Assembly: GCF_000428865.1 (NCBI RefSeq)
Contig: NZ_AUAT01000001.1
Location: 1-64,000, forward strand
DNA: 64,000 bases
Origin: Eremococcus coleocola DSM 15696
GTDB lineage: Bacteria; Bacillota; Bacilli; Lactobacillales; Aerococcaceae
Reading direction: 5' to 3'
The notes under the pieces were generated by a model, which worked only from the letters and a program-made list of their open reading frames with translations, searched no databases and was not told the origin of the DNA. Of this stretch, positions 54,212-63,390 are shown piece by piece. The translations under genes and the position numbers were made by a program. Position 1 is the first letter of the stretch; each line of letters starts with the position of its first letter.

Positions 54212-54865
54212 TTATGCCTGATTCTTTTCAAACCTTCTTTGAATAGCACCGAGGAATATATCGGTAATAATCGCCATTAAGGCTGTGGGGATAGCCCCTG
54301 CTAAAATAATTGCCCCACCATCTGTCGCATTAGTGCCTCGGATAATAATATCACCCAGGCCACCAGAACCAATAAAGGACCCAATCGCAACAATCCCAAT
54401 AGCAACAACTAACGCATTCCGAATCCCTGCCATTATCACTGACATAGACAGTGGCAATTCAACTAAACGAAGACGCTGAAATGAGGTCATGCCAATGCCT
54501 TTCGATGCATCCATAATATTTGGGTCAAGAGTTTGCATGCCTGTATAAGTATTCTTAATAATCGGTAAGAGCGAATACAAGAATACTGTAATTATAACCG
54601 TCCTTGCACCCAACCCGGCTACTAACATAATAATTGACATCATAGCAAGGGAAGGAATAGTTTGAATGACATTAGCTATGCCAATCACCCAATCAGATAA
54701 TTTATGGTAACGAGCAATCAAAATTCCAAGCGGAATACCAACAATGGCCGCTAACAAAACCCCTTCAATTGAGAGAAGGAAATGACGCATAAATTGTTCA
54801 AAAATATATGAACCATTAATCCGATAATAATAAAGGAATTGTTCAAATAGATTCATTTCATTCAT
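54212..54865 (-). CDS. opuCD: Osmoprotectant ABC transporter permease OpuCD
   Basis: The 217-residue permease has about five membrane segments and a BPD_transp_1 loop DASKGIGMTSFQRLRLVELPLSM. It pairs with OpuCB to move betaine, carnitine or choline. GGGAGGAC lies 7 bases before the ATG. It is the last gene of opuCA-CB-CC-CD. The order and the CBS-bearing ATPase match Listeria and Bacillus OpuC. Confidence 0.92.
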   Translation of the reverse strand: MNEMNLFEQFLYYYRINGSYIFEQFMRHFLLSIEGVLLAAIVGIPLGILIARYHKLSDWVIGIANVIQTIPSLAMMSIIMLVAGLGARTVIITVFLYSLLPIIKNTYTGMQTLDPNIMDASKGIGMTSFQRLRLVELPLSMSVIMAGIRNALVVAIGIVAIGSFIGSGGLGDIIIRGTNATDGGAIILAGAIPTALMAIITDIFLGAIQRRFEKNQA

Positions 54866-54866
54866 A

Positions 54867-55781
54867 TTAATTGTCCTCCCCTCTAAAGTAATTATTGGCT
54901 TCTAGAAATTCTTCTGCTACTACAGAAGGTTCTTTTAATAAATGGTCTGCCTCATAATTTAATTCTTGCATTTGTTCCGTTGATATTTTCCCTTCTAAAC
55001 GTTCTAATAATCCATCTAATTCAGGATAGATATCTAGAATTTCTTGAGTAGCCATCGGAGCGGCATCATAAGGTGGGAAAAATTGCTTATCATCCTCTAA
55101 CATAACCAAATCATAAGAAGCAATCCGACCATCTGAAGAATAACCTAGGACTAAATCCATTGCCCCTCCGGCCAATGCATTGTAGACTAAACCAATTTGC
55201 ATGGCGTTGGTATGATCAAAAGCAAATCCATACTCTTCTTTAAAGCCAGGATAACCGTCGCCTTCTCTGACTAACCATTGTGAATCAAAACCGGCTCTTA
55301 CGGTATCTGAGATTTTCTCTAAATCAGATACGGTTTTTAGGTCATTTTCAGCGGCGAATTCAGGTGTCACTAAGAAAGTATAGGTATTATTAAAGCCATA
55401 AGAATCATAATACTTATAATTAAATCGTTCTTTAAAGGCTTTTTGGACATAAGCTAAAGCTTCATTTGGATCTTTAATCGGTGTTTCATTTAGAACTGCC
55501 ACCATATCAGTACCTGTATACCTGGCTGGAGTAATATCAGCATCCCCATTTCGTACCGCTTGTTGGCTGACCACGGATGTACCCAAATTATTAATCATCT
55601 CAACTGGATAATCTGTCTCTTCTTCAATTAGCTTTTGAACCAAAGCTGATAGAATTTGACCTTCCGTTGTACTCAAGCCAGCAATCCGAATCGGATGATT
55701 TTGACTGGTCACACCTGGCACACAAGCAGATAGGACAAGCAAGGATAAACACATAAGAAGGATAGTTTTAAATCGTTTCAT
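54867..55781 (-). CDS. opuCC: Osmoprotectant-binding lipoprotein OpuCC
   Basis: A lipoprotein signal with LLVLSAC (Cys about 20) precedes an OpuAC/ProX-like binding domain. It includes the block RIAGLSTTEGQILSALVQKLIE and a GLVYNALAGGAMDLVLGYSSDGRI stretch. Substrate would be a quaternary amine such as glycine betaine, carnitine or choline. It lies 1 base from opuCD and 3 bases from opuCB, so all are co-translated. Confidence 0.92.
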   Translation of the reverse strand: MKRFKTILLMCLSLLVLSACVPGVTSQNHPIRIAGLSTTEGQILSALVQKLIEEETDYPVEMINNLGTSVVSQQAVRNGDADITPARYTGTDMVAVLNETPIKDPNEALAYVQKAFKERFNYKYYDSYGFNNTYTFLVTPEFAAENDLKTVSDLEKISDTVRAGFDSQWLVREGDGYPGFKEEYGFAFDHTNAMQIGLVYNALAGGAMDLVLGYSSDGRIASYDLVMLEDDKQFFPPYDAAPMATQEILDIYPELDGLLERLEGKISTEQMQELNYEADHLLKEPSVVAEEFLEANNYFRGEDN

Positions 55782-55784
55782 TCA

Positions 55785-56420
55785 TTAATCCTCCTTTAAT
55801 CCTGTAGATGGAATGAGTTTGTTTTCTAATTTCCCTAAAATAAAATCAGTCAATAAGGCTAAGAAGGTTACGGGAATTGTACCAGCTAAGATGAAGTCAA
55901 TTCGGTACAATTCTAAACCATTAAAAATAAAATCACCTAAACCACCCGCTCCGATATATGAAGCCAAAGTAGCCCATGCCACAGCATACACCGCTGATAA
56001 ACGAATACCAGCCATGATTACAGGCATAGCCATGGGGATTTCAACTTGGGTGATTGATTCCCAATTGGTCATTCCCATTCCCTTTGCCGCATCCTTAATA
56101 TCGGGTGTCACTTCGTCCACACCAATATAGGTATTTCGTAAAATGGGTAGGAGCGAATAAATAAATAAGGCTACAATGGCCGGAAAGCGGCCAATCCCAA
56201 TAATAGGAATCATAAGGGCTAAAAGAGCCAAGGTTGGGACAGTTTGAAGGATTGCGGCTAAACCAATCACAAAATTTGCCACTCTTGGAAAACGAGTGAG
56301 TAGTATTCCTAAAGGTACTGCTACCAAAACAGCTAAACCCAGGGCGGCAGCCGCAATAATTAAATGTTGTCCCGTTTTAACCAAGAGTTCCATCCCATAC
56401 TCACTTAAGAAATTAAGCAT
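55785..56420 (-). CDS. opuCB: Osmoprotectant ABC transporter permease OpuCB
   Basis: The 211-residue permease resembles OpuCD, with the EAA loop [24 protein letters not shown]. The ATG at 56420 follows GAGGTGG and overlaps the opuCA stop by 8 bases; in-frame starts further out are inside opuCA with no binding site. Confidence 0.92.
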   Translation of the reverse strand: MLNFLSEYGMELLVKTGQHLIIAAAALGLAVLVAVPLGILLTRFPRVANFVIGLAAILQTVPTLALLALMIPIIGIGRFPAIVALFIYSLLPILRNTYIGVDEVTPDIKDAAKGMGMTNWESITQVEIPMAMPVIMAGIRLSAVYAVAWATLASYIGAGGLGDFIFNGLELYRIDFILAGTIPVTFLALLTDFILGKLENKLIPSTGLKED

Positions 56421-57624
56421 GGACATCCACCTCATCATTCTCAGAAACTACTTGATTTTGAGCTTGGTTTGCTTTTATGGCTTCCATATCAGCAAATTCA
56501 TCCCCTTCACCCCAAATTGCATCATAAACAATATCAACTAAAGTAGACCGTGTCACAATGCCTACCAATTTTTTATCCTGATCAACAACTGGAATATAAG
56601 ATAAGCCCCGCTTAAGAATCCGTGAAATTGAATCACGAACTAGAGTATTTTCCCGAGTGAAGAAAACCTCCCGTTGCATAATATCAGAAATTGATTTAGA
56701 TTTATCACGAAAATTAGCTTGGATTTCCTGAATATCCACAAAGCCCTTTAAATAGCCCTCGTCATCAGTCACAAGCAAGGTATCTACCCGATTTTCATGC
56801 ATCATTGCAAGTGCTTGTCGTAAAGACTTACCAGGTGTGATTGATACCGGATTAGGTCGCATAACCTGTCCAACCGTCGTCACATCAGGTTTAGCCTCAA
56901 TAAGTCGGTCCTCACCGATGAACTCAGCCACAAAATCGTTGGCTGGATGGGTCAGAATTTCTTCAGGGGTACCAACTTGGACAATTTCACCATGGCTCAT
57001 AATGACAATCCGAGTAGCCAAACTTAGGGCTTCATCCATATCATGAGTTACGAAAACAATGGTCTTACCTAATTTTTCTTGTAATTCCTTGACTAGAGCT
57101 TGTAAAGAATCACGTGTAATTGGATCTAATGCACCGAAAGGTTCATCCATTAAAATAATATCTTGGTCAGCTGCTAAAGCCCGTACCACACCAATCCGTT
57201 GTTGTTGTCCTCCAGATAATTCCGCTGGATAGCGGTCTAAGTAATCTTCGGGCAATTCAGCTAACTTAATCATTTTTTTGGCAACTTCATTCTTTTTATC
57301 CTCATCCCATTTTAAGAGACGAGGAACTAAAGTAATATTTTGACGAATGGTCATATGAGGTAAGAGTCCAATATTTTGAATCACATATCCAATTTCTCGT
57401 CTTAATTTTACTGGATCAATATCTTTGATATTTTTCCCATTCACAAAAATTTGGCCTTCCGTTGGTTCTATCATGCGGTTTATCATCCGCATTGAAGTAG
57501 TCTTTCCAGAACCTGAAGTACCAATAAAAGCGATAAATTCGCCCTTTTCTATTTTTAAATTAAAATTATCAACAGCTTTTTTGCCGCCTTTATAAATTTT
57601 TGAAATATTTTTAAATTCAATCAT
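56413..57624 (-). CDS. opuCA: Osmoprotectant ABC transporter ATPase OpuCA with CBS domains
   Basis: The ATPase domain (about 1-240) shows GTSGSGKTT (35-43), the signature [16 protein letters not shown] and [11 protein letters not shown]. Two CBS domains follow (about 255-380: [36 protein letters not shown]), which in relatives sense ionic strength or c-di-AMP and gate transport. It is the first gene of the operon. A TATAAT at 57648-57653 precedes it with a poor -35. Confidence 0.94.
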   Translation of the reverse strand: MIEFKNISKIYKGGKKAVDNFNLKIEKGEFIAFIGTSGSGKTTSMRMINRMIEPTEGQIFVNGKNIKDIDPVKLRREIGYVIQNIGLLPHMTIRQNITLVPRLLKWDEDKKNEVAKKMIKLAELPEDYLDRYPAELSGGQQQRIGVVRALAADQDIILMDEPFGALDPITRDSLQALVKELQEKLGKTIVFVTHDMDEALSLATRIVIMSHGEIVQVGTPEEILTHPANDFVAEFIGEDRLIEAKPDVTTVGQVMRPNPVSITPGKSLRQALAMMHENRVDTLLVTDDEGYLKGFVDIQEIQANFRDKSKSISDIMQREVFFTRENTLVRDSISRILKRGLSYIPVVDQDKKLVGIVTRSTLVDIVYDAIWGEGDEFADMEAIKANQAQNQVVSENDEVDVHA

Positions 57625-57795
57625 CTATTTAATTCCCCCGTTCACGAATTATAGTGTAACAAGTATCAAATTTCATAGCAAGAAATACGATCGGATAAAG
57701 ATTTTATAACTTATTAACTTTACTTATTCACAAATATATGAAAACGTTTTAAATAACTATAAAAATTTTTAAAATAAATAAAGTGAAAATAAAAA

Positions 57796-57853
57796 TGGAA
57801 CTTCATTGCTAATTCCCTTCAAAATCGAAAGTCAAGTAGCTTAAGAAATTCCA
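57796..57853 (-). terminator. Terminator after trmD
   Basis: On the minus strand TGGAATTTC (57845-57853) pairs over nine positions with GAAGTTCCA (57796-57804) with one G-U, then five T follow. It separates trmD from opuCA. Confidence 0.6.
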
Positions 57854-57877
57854 CTTTAATCATTGCTTATTTATATA

Positions 57878-58603
57878 TTAAACATCAGTTTGATTATCGG
57901 TTAAATAATGAATCTCTGATGGGCTTAATTGTAACTTTTCAATTAAATCTGGTCGTCTTAACAAGGTACGCTTCAAAGCTTCTTGCTTACGCCAAGCCTC
58001 AATCTTGCCATGGTTCCCAGATATGAGAATTTCCGGAACTTCATCGCCACGAAAATTTTGCGGCCTAGTATATTGGGGATATTCTAATAGGTTATGTTGG
58101 TGGGATTCGTCCACAATCGATTCTGAATTCCCTAAAACCTGAGGCAATAAACGAACGGTAGCATCAATCATAACCATAGCTGGAAGTTCTCCGTTGGTTA
58201 AAACATAATCTCCAATAGAAACTTGGTCAGTCACGTAATTTTCAATTCGTGCATCATAACCTTCATAATGACCACATATAAAAATTAAATGTTCTTCTTG
58301 GGCCCATTCATGGGCCTTCTTCTGAGTAAAAGGTTGGCCTGACGGATCGACTAAAATCACCCGCGCTTGGTCATGGCCCGGAATAGCTTCCAATTGATTG
58401 ACTAGAGGTTCAATCCGCAAAAGCATCCCCGCTCCACCCCCATAGGGGGTATCATCCACATGACCATGTTTATTAACCGCATAATCACGGAAATTATGGG
58501 TTTCAAAGATTAGGATCTGATCTGTTTGAGCTTTACCCATGATGGAGGAATTCAAAGGGGCAAACATTTCAGGAAATAAGGTCATTACATCAATCTTCAT
58601 CAT
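57878..58603 (-). CDS. trmD: tRNA (guanine-N1-)-methyltransferase
   Basis: TrmD methylates G37 of tRNAs and prevents frameshifting. It shows the knotted SPOUT fold: DVMTLFPEMF (start), YGGGAGMLLRIEPL, FICGHYEGYDARI, IGDYVLTNGELPAMVMIDA and RPQNFRGDEVPEIL. The ATG at 58603 has GAAGGG 7 bases upstream and overlaps the rimM stop. The 241-residue length is normal. Confidence 0.97.
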   Translation of the reverse strand: MMKIDVMTLFPEMFAPLNSSIMGKAQTDQILIFETHNFRDYAVNKHGHVDDTPYGGGAGMLLRIEPLVNQLEAIPGHDQARVILVDPSGQPFTQKKAHEWAQEEHLIFICGHYEGYDARIENYVTDQVSIGDYVLTNGELPAMVMIDATVRLLPQVLGNSESIVDESHQHNLLEYPQYTRPQNFRGDEVPEILISGNHGKIEAWRKQEALKRTLLRRPDLIEKLQLSPSEIHYLTDNQTDV

Positions 58604-59117
58604 CAATTAGCCCTTCCATTAAAGAAATAATTACTTGTCCTTTTTCTAGGTCAACCTCTTTCACCACATCATCAATATAGGGAATTAAAGCATCGGCTTT
58701 ATTATTCTCATGACGTTTTACGACCCAAACATCATTAGAACCTAATTGTAAGATTTCTTTGATTTTTCCTAATTTTAGTCCTTGGTGCGTCACAACTTCT
58801 AAGCCAATAATTTGATGGTGATAATAGACATCGTCTTCTAATTCTTCTTGACTTGAACTATCAATCGCTAGCCAAGAACCTTTAAAGCCCTCCACTTGAT
58901 TAATATTATCAAATTCTTCAAAAGACAAAATATAAGTTCCTTTAGCCTGACGGGCATCAAGGACCGTCACTTGAGCAAGTACTTGGTCATCCTTTAAGAT
59001 ATATAGTTTGTTTCCACTCGCAAAGCGACTTTCAGGAAAATCAGTATCTGCGATTACTTTAATATGGCCACGAATTCCGTGAGTATTTACAACTCGGCCA
59101 ATACGGTAATATTCCAT
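58590..59117 (-). CDS. rimM: Ribosome maturation factor RimM
   Basis: RimM helps assemble the 30S head and binds S19. It has the N-terminal RimM domain (YRIGRVVNTHGIRGHIKV, about 4-21) and the PRC-barrel (GLEVVTHQGLKLGKIKEIL, NDVWVVKR, LIPYIDDVVKEVDL). At 175 residues it is normal. trmD overlaps its end. Confidence 0.96.
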   Translation of the reverse strand: MEYYRIGRVVNTHGIRGHIKVIADTDFPESRFASGNKLYILKDDQVLAQVTVLDARQAKGTYILSFEEFDNINQVEGFKGSWLAIDSSSQEELEDDVYYHHQIIGLEVVTHQGLKLGKIKEILQLGSNDVWVVKRHENNKADALIPYIDDVVKEVDLEKGQVIISLMEGLIDDED

Positions 59118-59486
59118 CGTATTCCTCCATTCTTTAATCTTTATCTTATACTAAAAGAGTTTAGTAGGCTAGCTAAAACTATAATCTTAAGTTAAAAGAA
59201 AGGAAGTTGGACTTTTTCGACCAACCTCCTTAAATTTATTATCACTATATATGAAGCCTAATCTTAAAGATAACAATTACCAAAAGAAATAAATATTATT
59301 TATTGCTATGCCTTATTTATATCTTACTTGGAGTCCATAGCTTTTTTAACGGCATCAATGATTGCCTTCTAGTACACCTTCTCTAAAATTTATTGTACAT
59401 AATATCACTAGATGTAGTTTGATACTTTTTTGAAAACGATGTTAATTTACTCTTATCCTCAAGTTCAGGTTCCTTTAATTATTTTA
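59118..59486. other. Spacer between khpA and rimM with a gene remnant
   Basis: There is an inverted repeat AAGGAAGTTGG (59200-59210) / CCAACCTCCTT (59221-59231). On the minus strand, stop-studded pieces such as IIDAVKKAMDSK (near 59340) suggest the 3' end of a lost gene. The spacer is larger than the short gap usual between khpA and rimM in relatives. Confidence 0.45.
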
Positions 59487-59489
59487 TAC

Positions 59490-59527
59490 AAAAAAGCTAT
59501 AACTCCTTAAAGTCTGGAGTTATAGCT
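59490..59527 (-). terminator. Terminator after khpA
   Basis: AGCTATAACTCC and GGAGTTATAGCT pair perfectly over 12 bases (59495-59506, 59516-59527) and six T follow on the minus strand. It separates rpsP-khpA from rimM-trmD. Confidence 0.95.
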
Positions 59528-59586
59528 TTCTGATAATAAATTTAATCTATTAGCTAAATTTATTAAAAGTTTTTATTTTCAGCTTT

Positions 59587-59856
59587 TTAATCTTCAAATT
59601 CTTCTACACTAGAATCTTCTTCATCAACTACAATTCTTGAGCGTTTTTCACCTTTATTGCGGATGGAATAAACAATTGTCCGGATTGAGCGAATAACTCG
59701 CCCCTTACGTCCAATTACGCGTCCAATATCCTCAGGGTTCAAAACCAGATGATATTCCATGAATTCGTCCGTTTCTTCTTTTTCAATCGAAAAATCAGAC
59801 GGAAATTCAATCAAAGGAGTCACCATTGTAGTGATTAAATCTTCGATATTTGGCAT
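59587..59856 (-). CDS. khpA: KH-domain RNA-binding protein KhpA (YlqC)
   Basis: KhpA works with KhpB/Jag in cell-shape and RNA regulation. The 89-residue protein starts MPNIEDLITTMVTPLIEFP and contains the KH loop IGRVIGRKGRVIRSIR. It lies 31 bases after rpsP, the standard rpsP-khpA order. The acidic tail DEEDSSVEEFED is normal in relatives. Confidence 0.93.
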   Translation of the reverse strand: MPNIEDLITTMVTPLIEFPSDFSIEKEETDEFMEYHLVLNPEDIGRVIGRKGRVIRSIRTIVYSIRNKGEKRSRIVVDEEDSSVEEFED

Positions 59857-59887
59857 GAAATCATTCCTTTATAAAAGACTTGGGAAA

Positions 59888-60160
59888 TTATTTAGCGTAT
59901 TTTGAATCATGGAATTTTTGCATAATTCCTTGTTTTGAGAACAAGTTACGCACGGTATCAGATGGTTGAGCACCATTAGCTAACCATTTTAAGGCTAACT
60001 CTTCATCAATTTTTAATTCTTTATCTGCGGATACTGGATTATAAGTACCGATTTGTTCGATAATACGTCCATCACGTGGAGAACGAGAATCTGCAACTAC
60101 CAAACGGTAGAAAGGTCTTCTTTTAGAACCCATCCGTTTCATACGAATTTTAACTGCCAT
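59888..60160 (-). CDS. rpsP: 30S ribosomal protein S16
   Basis: S16 is needed for 30S assembly. The 90-residue product starts [26 protein letters not shown]-like and contains [13 protein letters not shown] and [15 protein letters not shown]. The ATG at 60160 follows GGAGGTG. A promoter lies just upstream; ffh, often the upstream gene, is absent. Confidence 0.97.
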   Translation of the reverse strand: MAVKIRMKRMGSKRRPFYRLVVADSRSPRDGRIIEQIGTYNPVSADKELKIDEELALKWLANGAQPSDTVRNLFSKQGIMQKFHDSKYAK

Positions 60161-60197
60161 GTAAGTCACCTCCATTGTTTTACTATCACGATTACAT

Positions 60198-60243
60198 ACT
60201 ATAACAGACTTTTTTTAACCTGTAAAGGTTTTTTACTTTACAG
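60198..60243 (-). promoter_or_regulatory. Promoter of rpsP with a short hairpin upstream
   Basis: On the minus strand TTTACA (60221-60226) and TATAGT (60198-60203) are 17 bases apart. CTGTAAAG (60220-60227) and CTTTACAG (60236-60243) form an 8-bp inverted repeat over the -35, possibly from the end of the ecfT transcript. Confidence 0.65.
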
Positions 60244-60255
60244 ATTAAACTTTTT

Positions 60256-61083
60256 TTAAAAAGGATTATAAAACCGACCCTGATTAATGAAGAATAAAGC
60301 TATTCCTATTATAGAAAGGATCGTAACAAAACTTATTGCTAATAAATCTCCCTTAGAAAAGGGGCGATAAGAATACCAGGTCCGCTTATTCCCCTTGCCG
60401 AACCGTCTTAATTCCATTGACTGAGAAATCATCTCAATCCGATCTAAGGAATTGAATATTAGGGGCATAATAATTTTGGCTGAGTGCTTTAGGCGTTGCA
60501 GCAATGGAGCTTTACGACTCATGTCAATCCCTTTGGCTTGTTGCGCTTGCCGAATGGCATCAAAATCTGCCTGAATATCCGGAATATAGCGTAAGGCTAA
60601 GGCAATGGCATAAGAAATCCGATAAGAAACCCCAATATGATTAAAGGAAGCGGCTAATTCCGAAGGATGCGTGGTTAGAATAAAAATAAACGCCAAGGGA
60701 ATCGTCGAGAAATACTTCAACAAAATATTTAACTCATAGAAAAGCTGCTCCTTAGTTAACCAGTATGGACCCACCAGATGGCTGATAACTGTTCGATGAT
60801 GGTAAATTTTCACACCTTCTTCCGGTGAAAAGACAAAAATCATCAATAAATTAATCACAGCAAAGACTAAAATAAAATAAGTAGGATATTTAATTTCCTG
60901 CCACCGGATTTTACTGATTTTTAAGACAATTAGCGCAAAGACGCCCGAAATAAAAAGAAAACGGGTGTCGTAAGAAACCATACAAATAATGGATAGGACT
61001 AGAAAACAAATTAATTTGGTAGTTCCACTTAATCGGTGAATTGGAGATGACTTCTCTTGGTAACCTAAGTAATTACTAGCCAT
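60256..61083 (-). CDS. ecfT: ECF transporter T component
   Basis: EcfT is the membrane scaffold of an energy-coupling-factor importer. The 275-residue protein has several hydrophobic segments and the two coupling motifs, IRQAQQAKGIDM (near 185) and a later SMELRRFGKG (near 230), with the family Ala-Arg-Gly-like patterns. Its start overlaps the fused ATPase gene by 8 bases. Confidence 0.9.
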   Translation of the reverse strand: MASNYLGYQEKSSPIHRLSGTTKLICFLVLSIICMVSYDTRFLFISGVFALIVLKISKIRWQEIKYPTYFILVFAVINLLMIFVFSPEEGVKIYHHRTVISHLVGPYWLTKEQLFYELNILLKYFSTIPLAFIFILTTHPSELAASFNHIGVSYRISYAIALALRYIPDIQADFDAIRQAQQAKGIDMSRKAPLLQRLKHSAKIIMPLIFNSLDRIEMISQSMELRRFGKGNKRTWYSYRPFSKGDLLAISFVTILSIIGIALFFINQGRFYNPF

Positions 61084-62806
61084 GGTCCAATCCCCTTTCG
61101 TAAGCGATAAAACTATCGATAAATTTTTGGGCCGATAAATGAGGTAAGTCTTGTCCTAAAAGATATAAACTGGTTGGGACAAGGTGAGCTTGGTCCAATA
61201 AAGCCGGTTGATTAAATAAATCAGATGGTACAAGGTCTGCAACTAAATGTCCCTGGTCAAAAACAAGACATCGTTGAGCATATTCTTGAATTAAATGCAT
61301 ATCATGAGAAATCATGATAATAGTAATGCCATGGTCTTGATTTAATTCTTGTAAGAAAGCCATCATTTTTGTCTGAGTCCGATAATCTTGTCCTGCAGTT
61401 GGCTCATCTAAAATAATCACTTGAGGATTTAATGCCAAGATAGAAGCAATGGTCACCCGCCGTTTTTGACCATAGGAAAGAGCCGAAATCGGCCAGTTCC
61501 TAAACGGAAATAAACCACAAATATCAAGAACTTGATTTACTCGAGTTTCAATCTTATCGGGCGACCAACCCCGATAAACCAAACCTAGACCCACCTCATC
61601 TTTAATAAAGTGGTTGGAAATCATTTGATTTGGATTTTGTAGCACAAAACCGATTGAATCTGCAATTTCTTTGATGGACCAAGCTTTTAAATCCTGATTA
61701 CCTAACATAATTTGACCTGATTGGGGCCGCAGGAAACCACAGATTAACTTAGCTAAAGTAGATTTCCCCGCACCATTGGTCCCAACAATCCCAACCATTT
61801 GACCCTTCTTAATCTTAAAGCTAATATCTTCTAATTGTTTTTCTGTACGATCCTTATAAGCAAAAGAAAGTTGATTAATCGTCAAGATATCCTCAGCGTC
61901 TTGCTTTAATTGATTATGCTCCAAAGCCATCAACCAGTCTTCCACAGATTCTAAAATTTGATCTGGTAACTTAATTGCCTGATAATCCCCTAAATAAGGA
62001 ATCGTCGGTAAATTAACCTGAGCATATTCTAAAGCTTTTAGATATAAGGGTTTCCGTAGTCCCACTTGATCAAGTAAATCGCTATGGAGTAAATCATTCA
62101 TAGAACCATTAAAAGCCAAACGTCCTTGGTCAATGACCAAAACTCGATCAATATCAGCTACCAAGCATTCTTCTAAGCGGTGTTCGATAATTAAACTAGT
62201 CAGCCCATGTTTATGGCTAATTTGATTAATTAATTCCATTGTTTCCCTACCGGTTTTAGGATCAAGATTTGCCAAAGGTTCATCAAAGAGTAAAATCGGC
62301 ACTTGATTAATTAATACACCAGCTAAGGACACCCGTTGTTTTTGCCCACCGGACAAGTCATGGGGTGCTAAATTCAATAATTTTTCTAAGCCCAAATCTT
62401 TAGCCCAATTTGTGACTCTAGCTTTCATCTCTCCTTGATTCACTTGATCGTTCTCCAAAGAAAAGGCCATATCTTCTGCCACCGTTAGGCCGACAAATTG
62501 ATGGTCGGTATCTTGTAGAACTGAACCTACTTCTAAGGACAAATCAAAAATAGAGGCATTCTTAATGGAATGCCCTTGGATCCGAATATCACCTTCCATG
62601 GTTCCTGGAAAGGTATTAGGGATTTGACCATTTAAACATTGTCCCAAGGTTGATTTGCCCGAGCCCGAAGGCCCTAGGATAATGACCTTCTCTCCCGGAT
62701 AAATGGCAAAGTTCAAATTATAAAGGGTAGGTTTAGCTTGAGCATCATATTTAAAGGAAAAATTATCAAATTCAATCACTGGAAGTGCGGTTGGTCTTGC
62801 CTCCAT
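61076..62806 (-). CDS. Fused ECF transporter ATPase with two ABC domains
   Basis: Two ABC domains are joined in one 576-residue protein, as in YkoD. The first has [16 protein letters not shown] (about 46-61), [15 protein letters not shown] and LLFDEPLANLDP. The second has GTNGAGKSTLAKLICG, a signature-like LSYGQKRRVTIA and ILDEPTAGQD. The second signature has Tyr for the first Gly. Both Walker B motifs look complete. It powers the adjacent S and T components and is likely a dedicated module. Confidence 0.92.
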   Translation of the reverse strand: MEARPTALPVIEFDNFSFKYDAQAKPTLYNLNFAIYPGEKVIILGPSGSGKSTLGQCLNGQIPNTFPGTMEGDIRIQGHSIKNASIFDLSLEVGSVLQDTDHQFVGLTVAEDMAFSLENDQVNQGEMKARVTNWAKDLGLEKLLNLAPHDLSGGQKQRVSLAGVLINQVPILLFDEPLANLDPKTGRETMELINQISHKHGLTSLIIEHRLEECLVADIDRVLVIDQGRLAFNGSMNDLLHSDLLDQVGLRKPLYLKALEYAQVNLPTIPYLGDYQAIKLPDQILESVEDWLMALEHNQLKQDAEDILTINQLSFAYKDRTEKQLEDISFKIKKGQMVGIVGTNGAGKSTLAKLICGFLRPQSGQIMLGNQDLKAWSIKEIADSIGFVLQNPNQMISNHFIKDEVGLGLVYRGWSPDKIETRVNQVLDICGLFPFRNWPISALSYGQKRRVTIASILALNPQVIILDEPTAGQDYRTQTKMMAFLQELNQDHGITIIMISHDMHLIQEYAQRCLVFDQGHLVADLVPSDLFNQPALLDQAHLVPTSLYLLGQDLPHLSAQKFIDSFIAYERGLDHG

Positions 62807-62812
62807 AAGGGA

Positions 62813-63376
62813 CTATTCCTTATCTAGTGAACCAGAAGAAACCCGGGTTTTAGCATAAGCAGCTAACAATATACTTCCGAGGACCCCTGTGGCAATTAAA
62901 TTAGCAAGTCCAGATACAATTCCTTGGGTAAAAACCTTATTGGCAGGTTCAGAATAGACAAGGATATCTAATACGGGTGCTGCTAATGCCCAAGTCACTA
63001 AATTTACGATGGCTTGGCCTATATTAAATTTTATTATATCGGTTTTATTGAATTGACCTTGGTTAATCTTCAATTTACGACTAACTAAACCAAAGCCTAA
63101 ACCAGCTAAACCAGAACAGATAATCCATGACCACCAAGGACCAAACGTAAGGAAGTCTTTAATAGTATGGCCAATAAAGCCCACAAAAAAGCCAACAATT
63201 GGTCCATAAATCGCTGAAATTAAAGCCAAAAATGGATAAGTTGTTTCAATATTTGTGTTAGGTATACCGGTTGGGATTGATAAGAAACGACCTAAAATAA
63301 AAAATACAGCTGCACCAATTCCAATTGCAACAATTGAAGTTAATGAGAATTTTGAATTATTATTTGAATTTTGCAT
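62813..63376 (-). CDS. ECF transporter S component (UPF0397-like)
   Basis: The 187-residue protein has five or six hydrophobic segments and [48 protein letters not shown] and a [11 protein letters not shown] loop. These match the UPF0397 group, whose substrate is not settled. It is directly before the fused ATPase and after a SAM hydroxide adenosyltransferase gene. That context hints at a nucleoside, methionine-cycle or vitamin substrate, by inference only. Confidence 0.85.
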   Translation of the reverse strand: MQNSNNNSKFSLTSIVAIGIGAAVFFILGRFLSIPTGIPNTNIETTYPFLALISAIYGPIVGFFVGFIGHTIKDFLTFGPWWSWIICSGLAGLGFGLVSRKLKINQGQFNKTDIIKFNIGQAIVNLVTWALAAPVLDILVYSEPANKVFTQGIVSGLANLIATGVLGSILLAAYAKTRVSSGSLDKE

Positions 63377-63390
63377 AATTTAAGCTCCTT

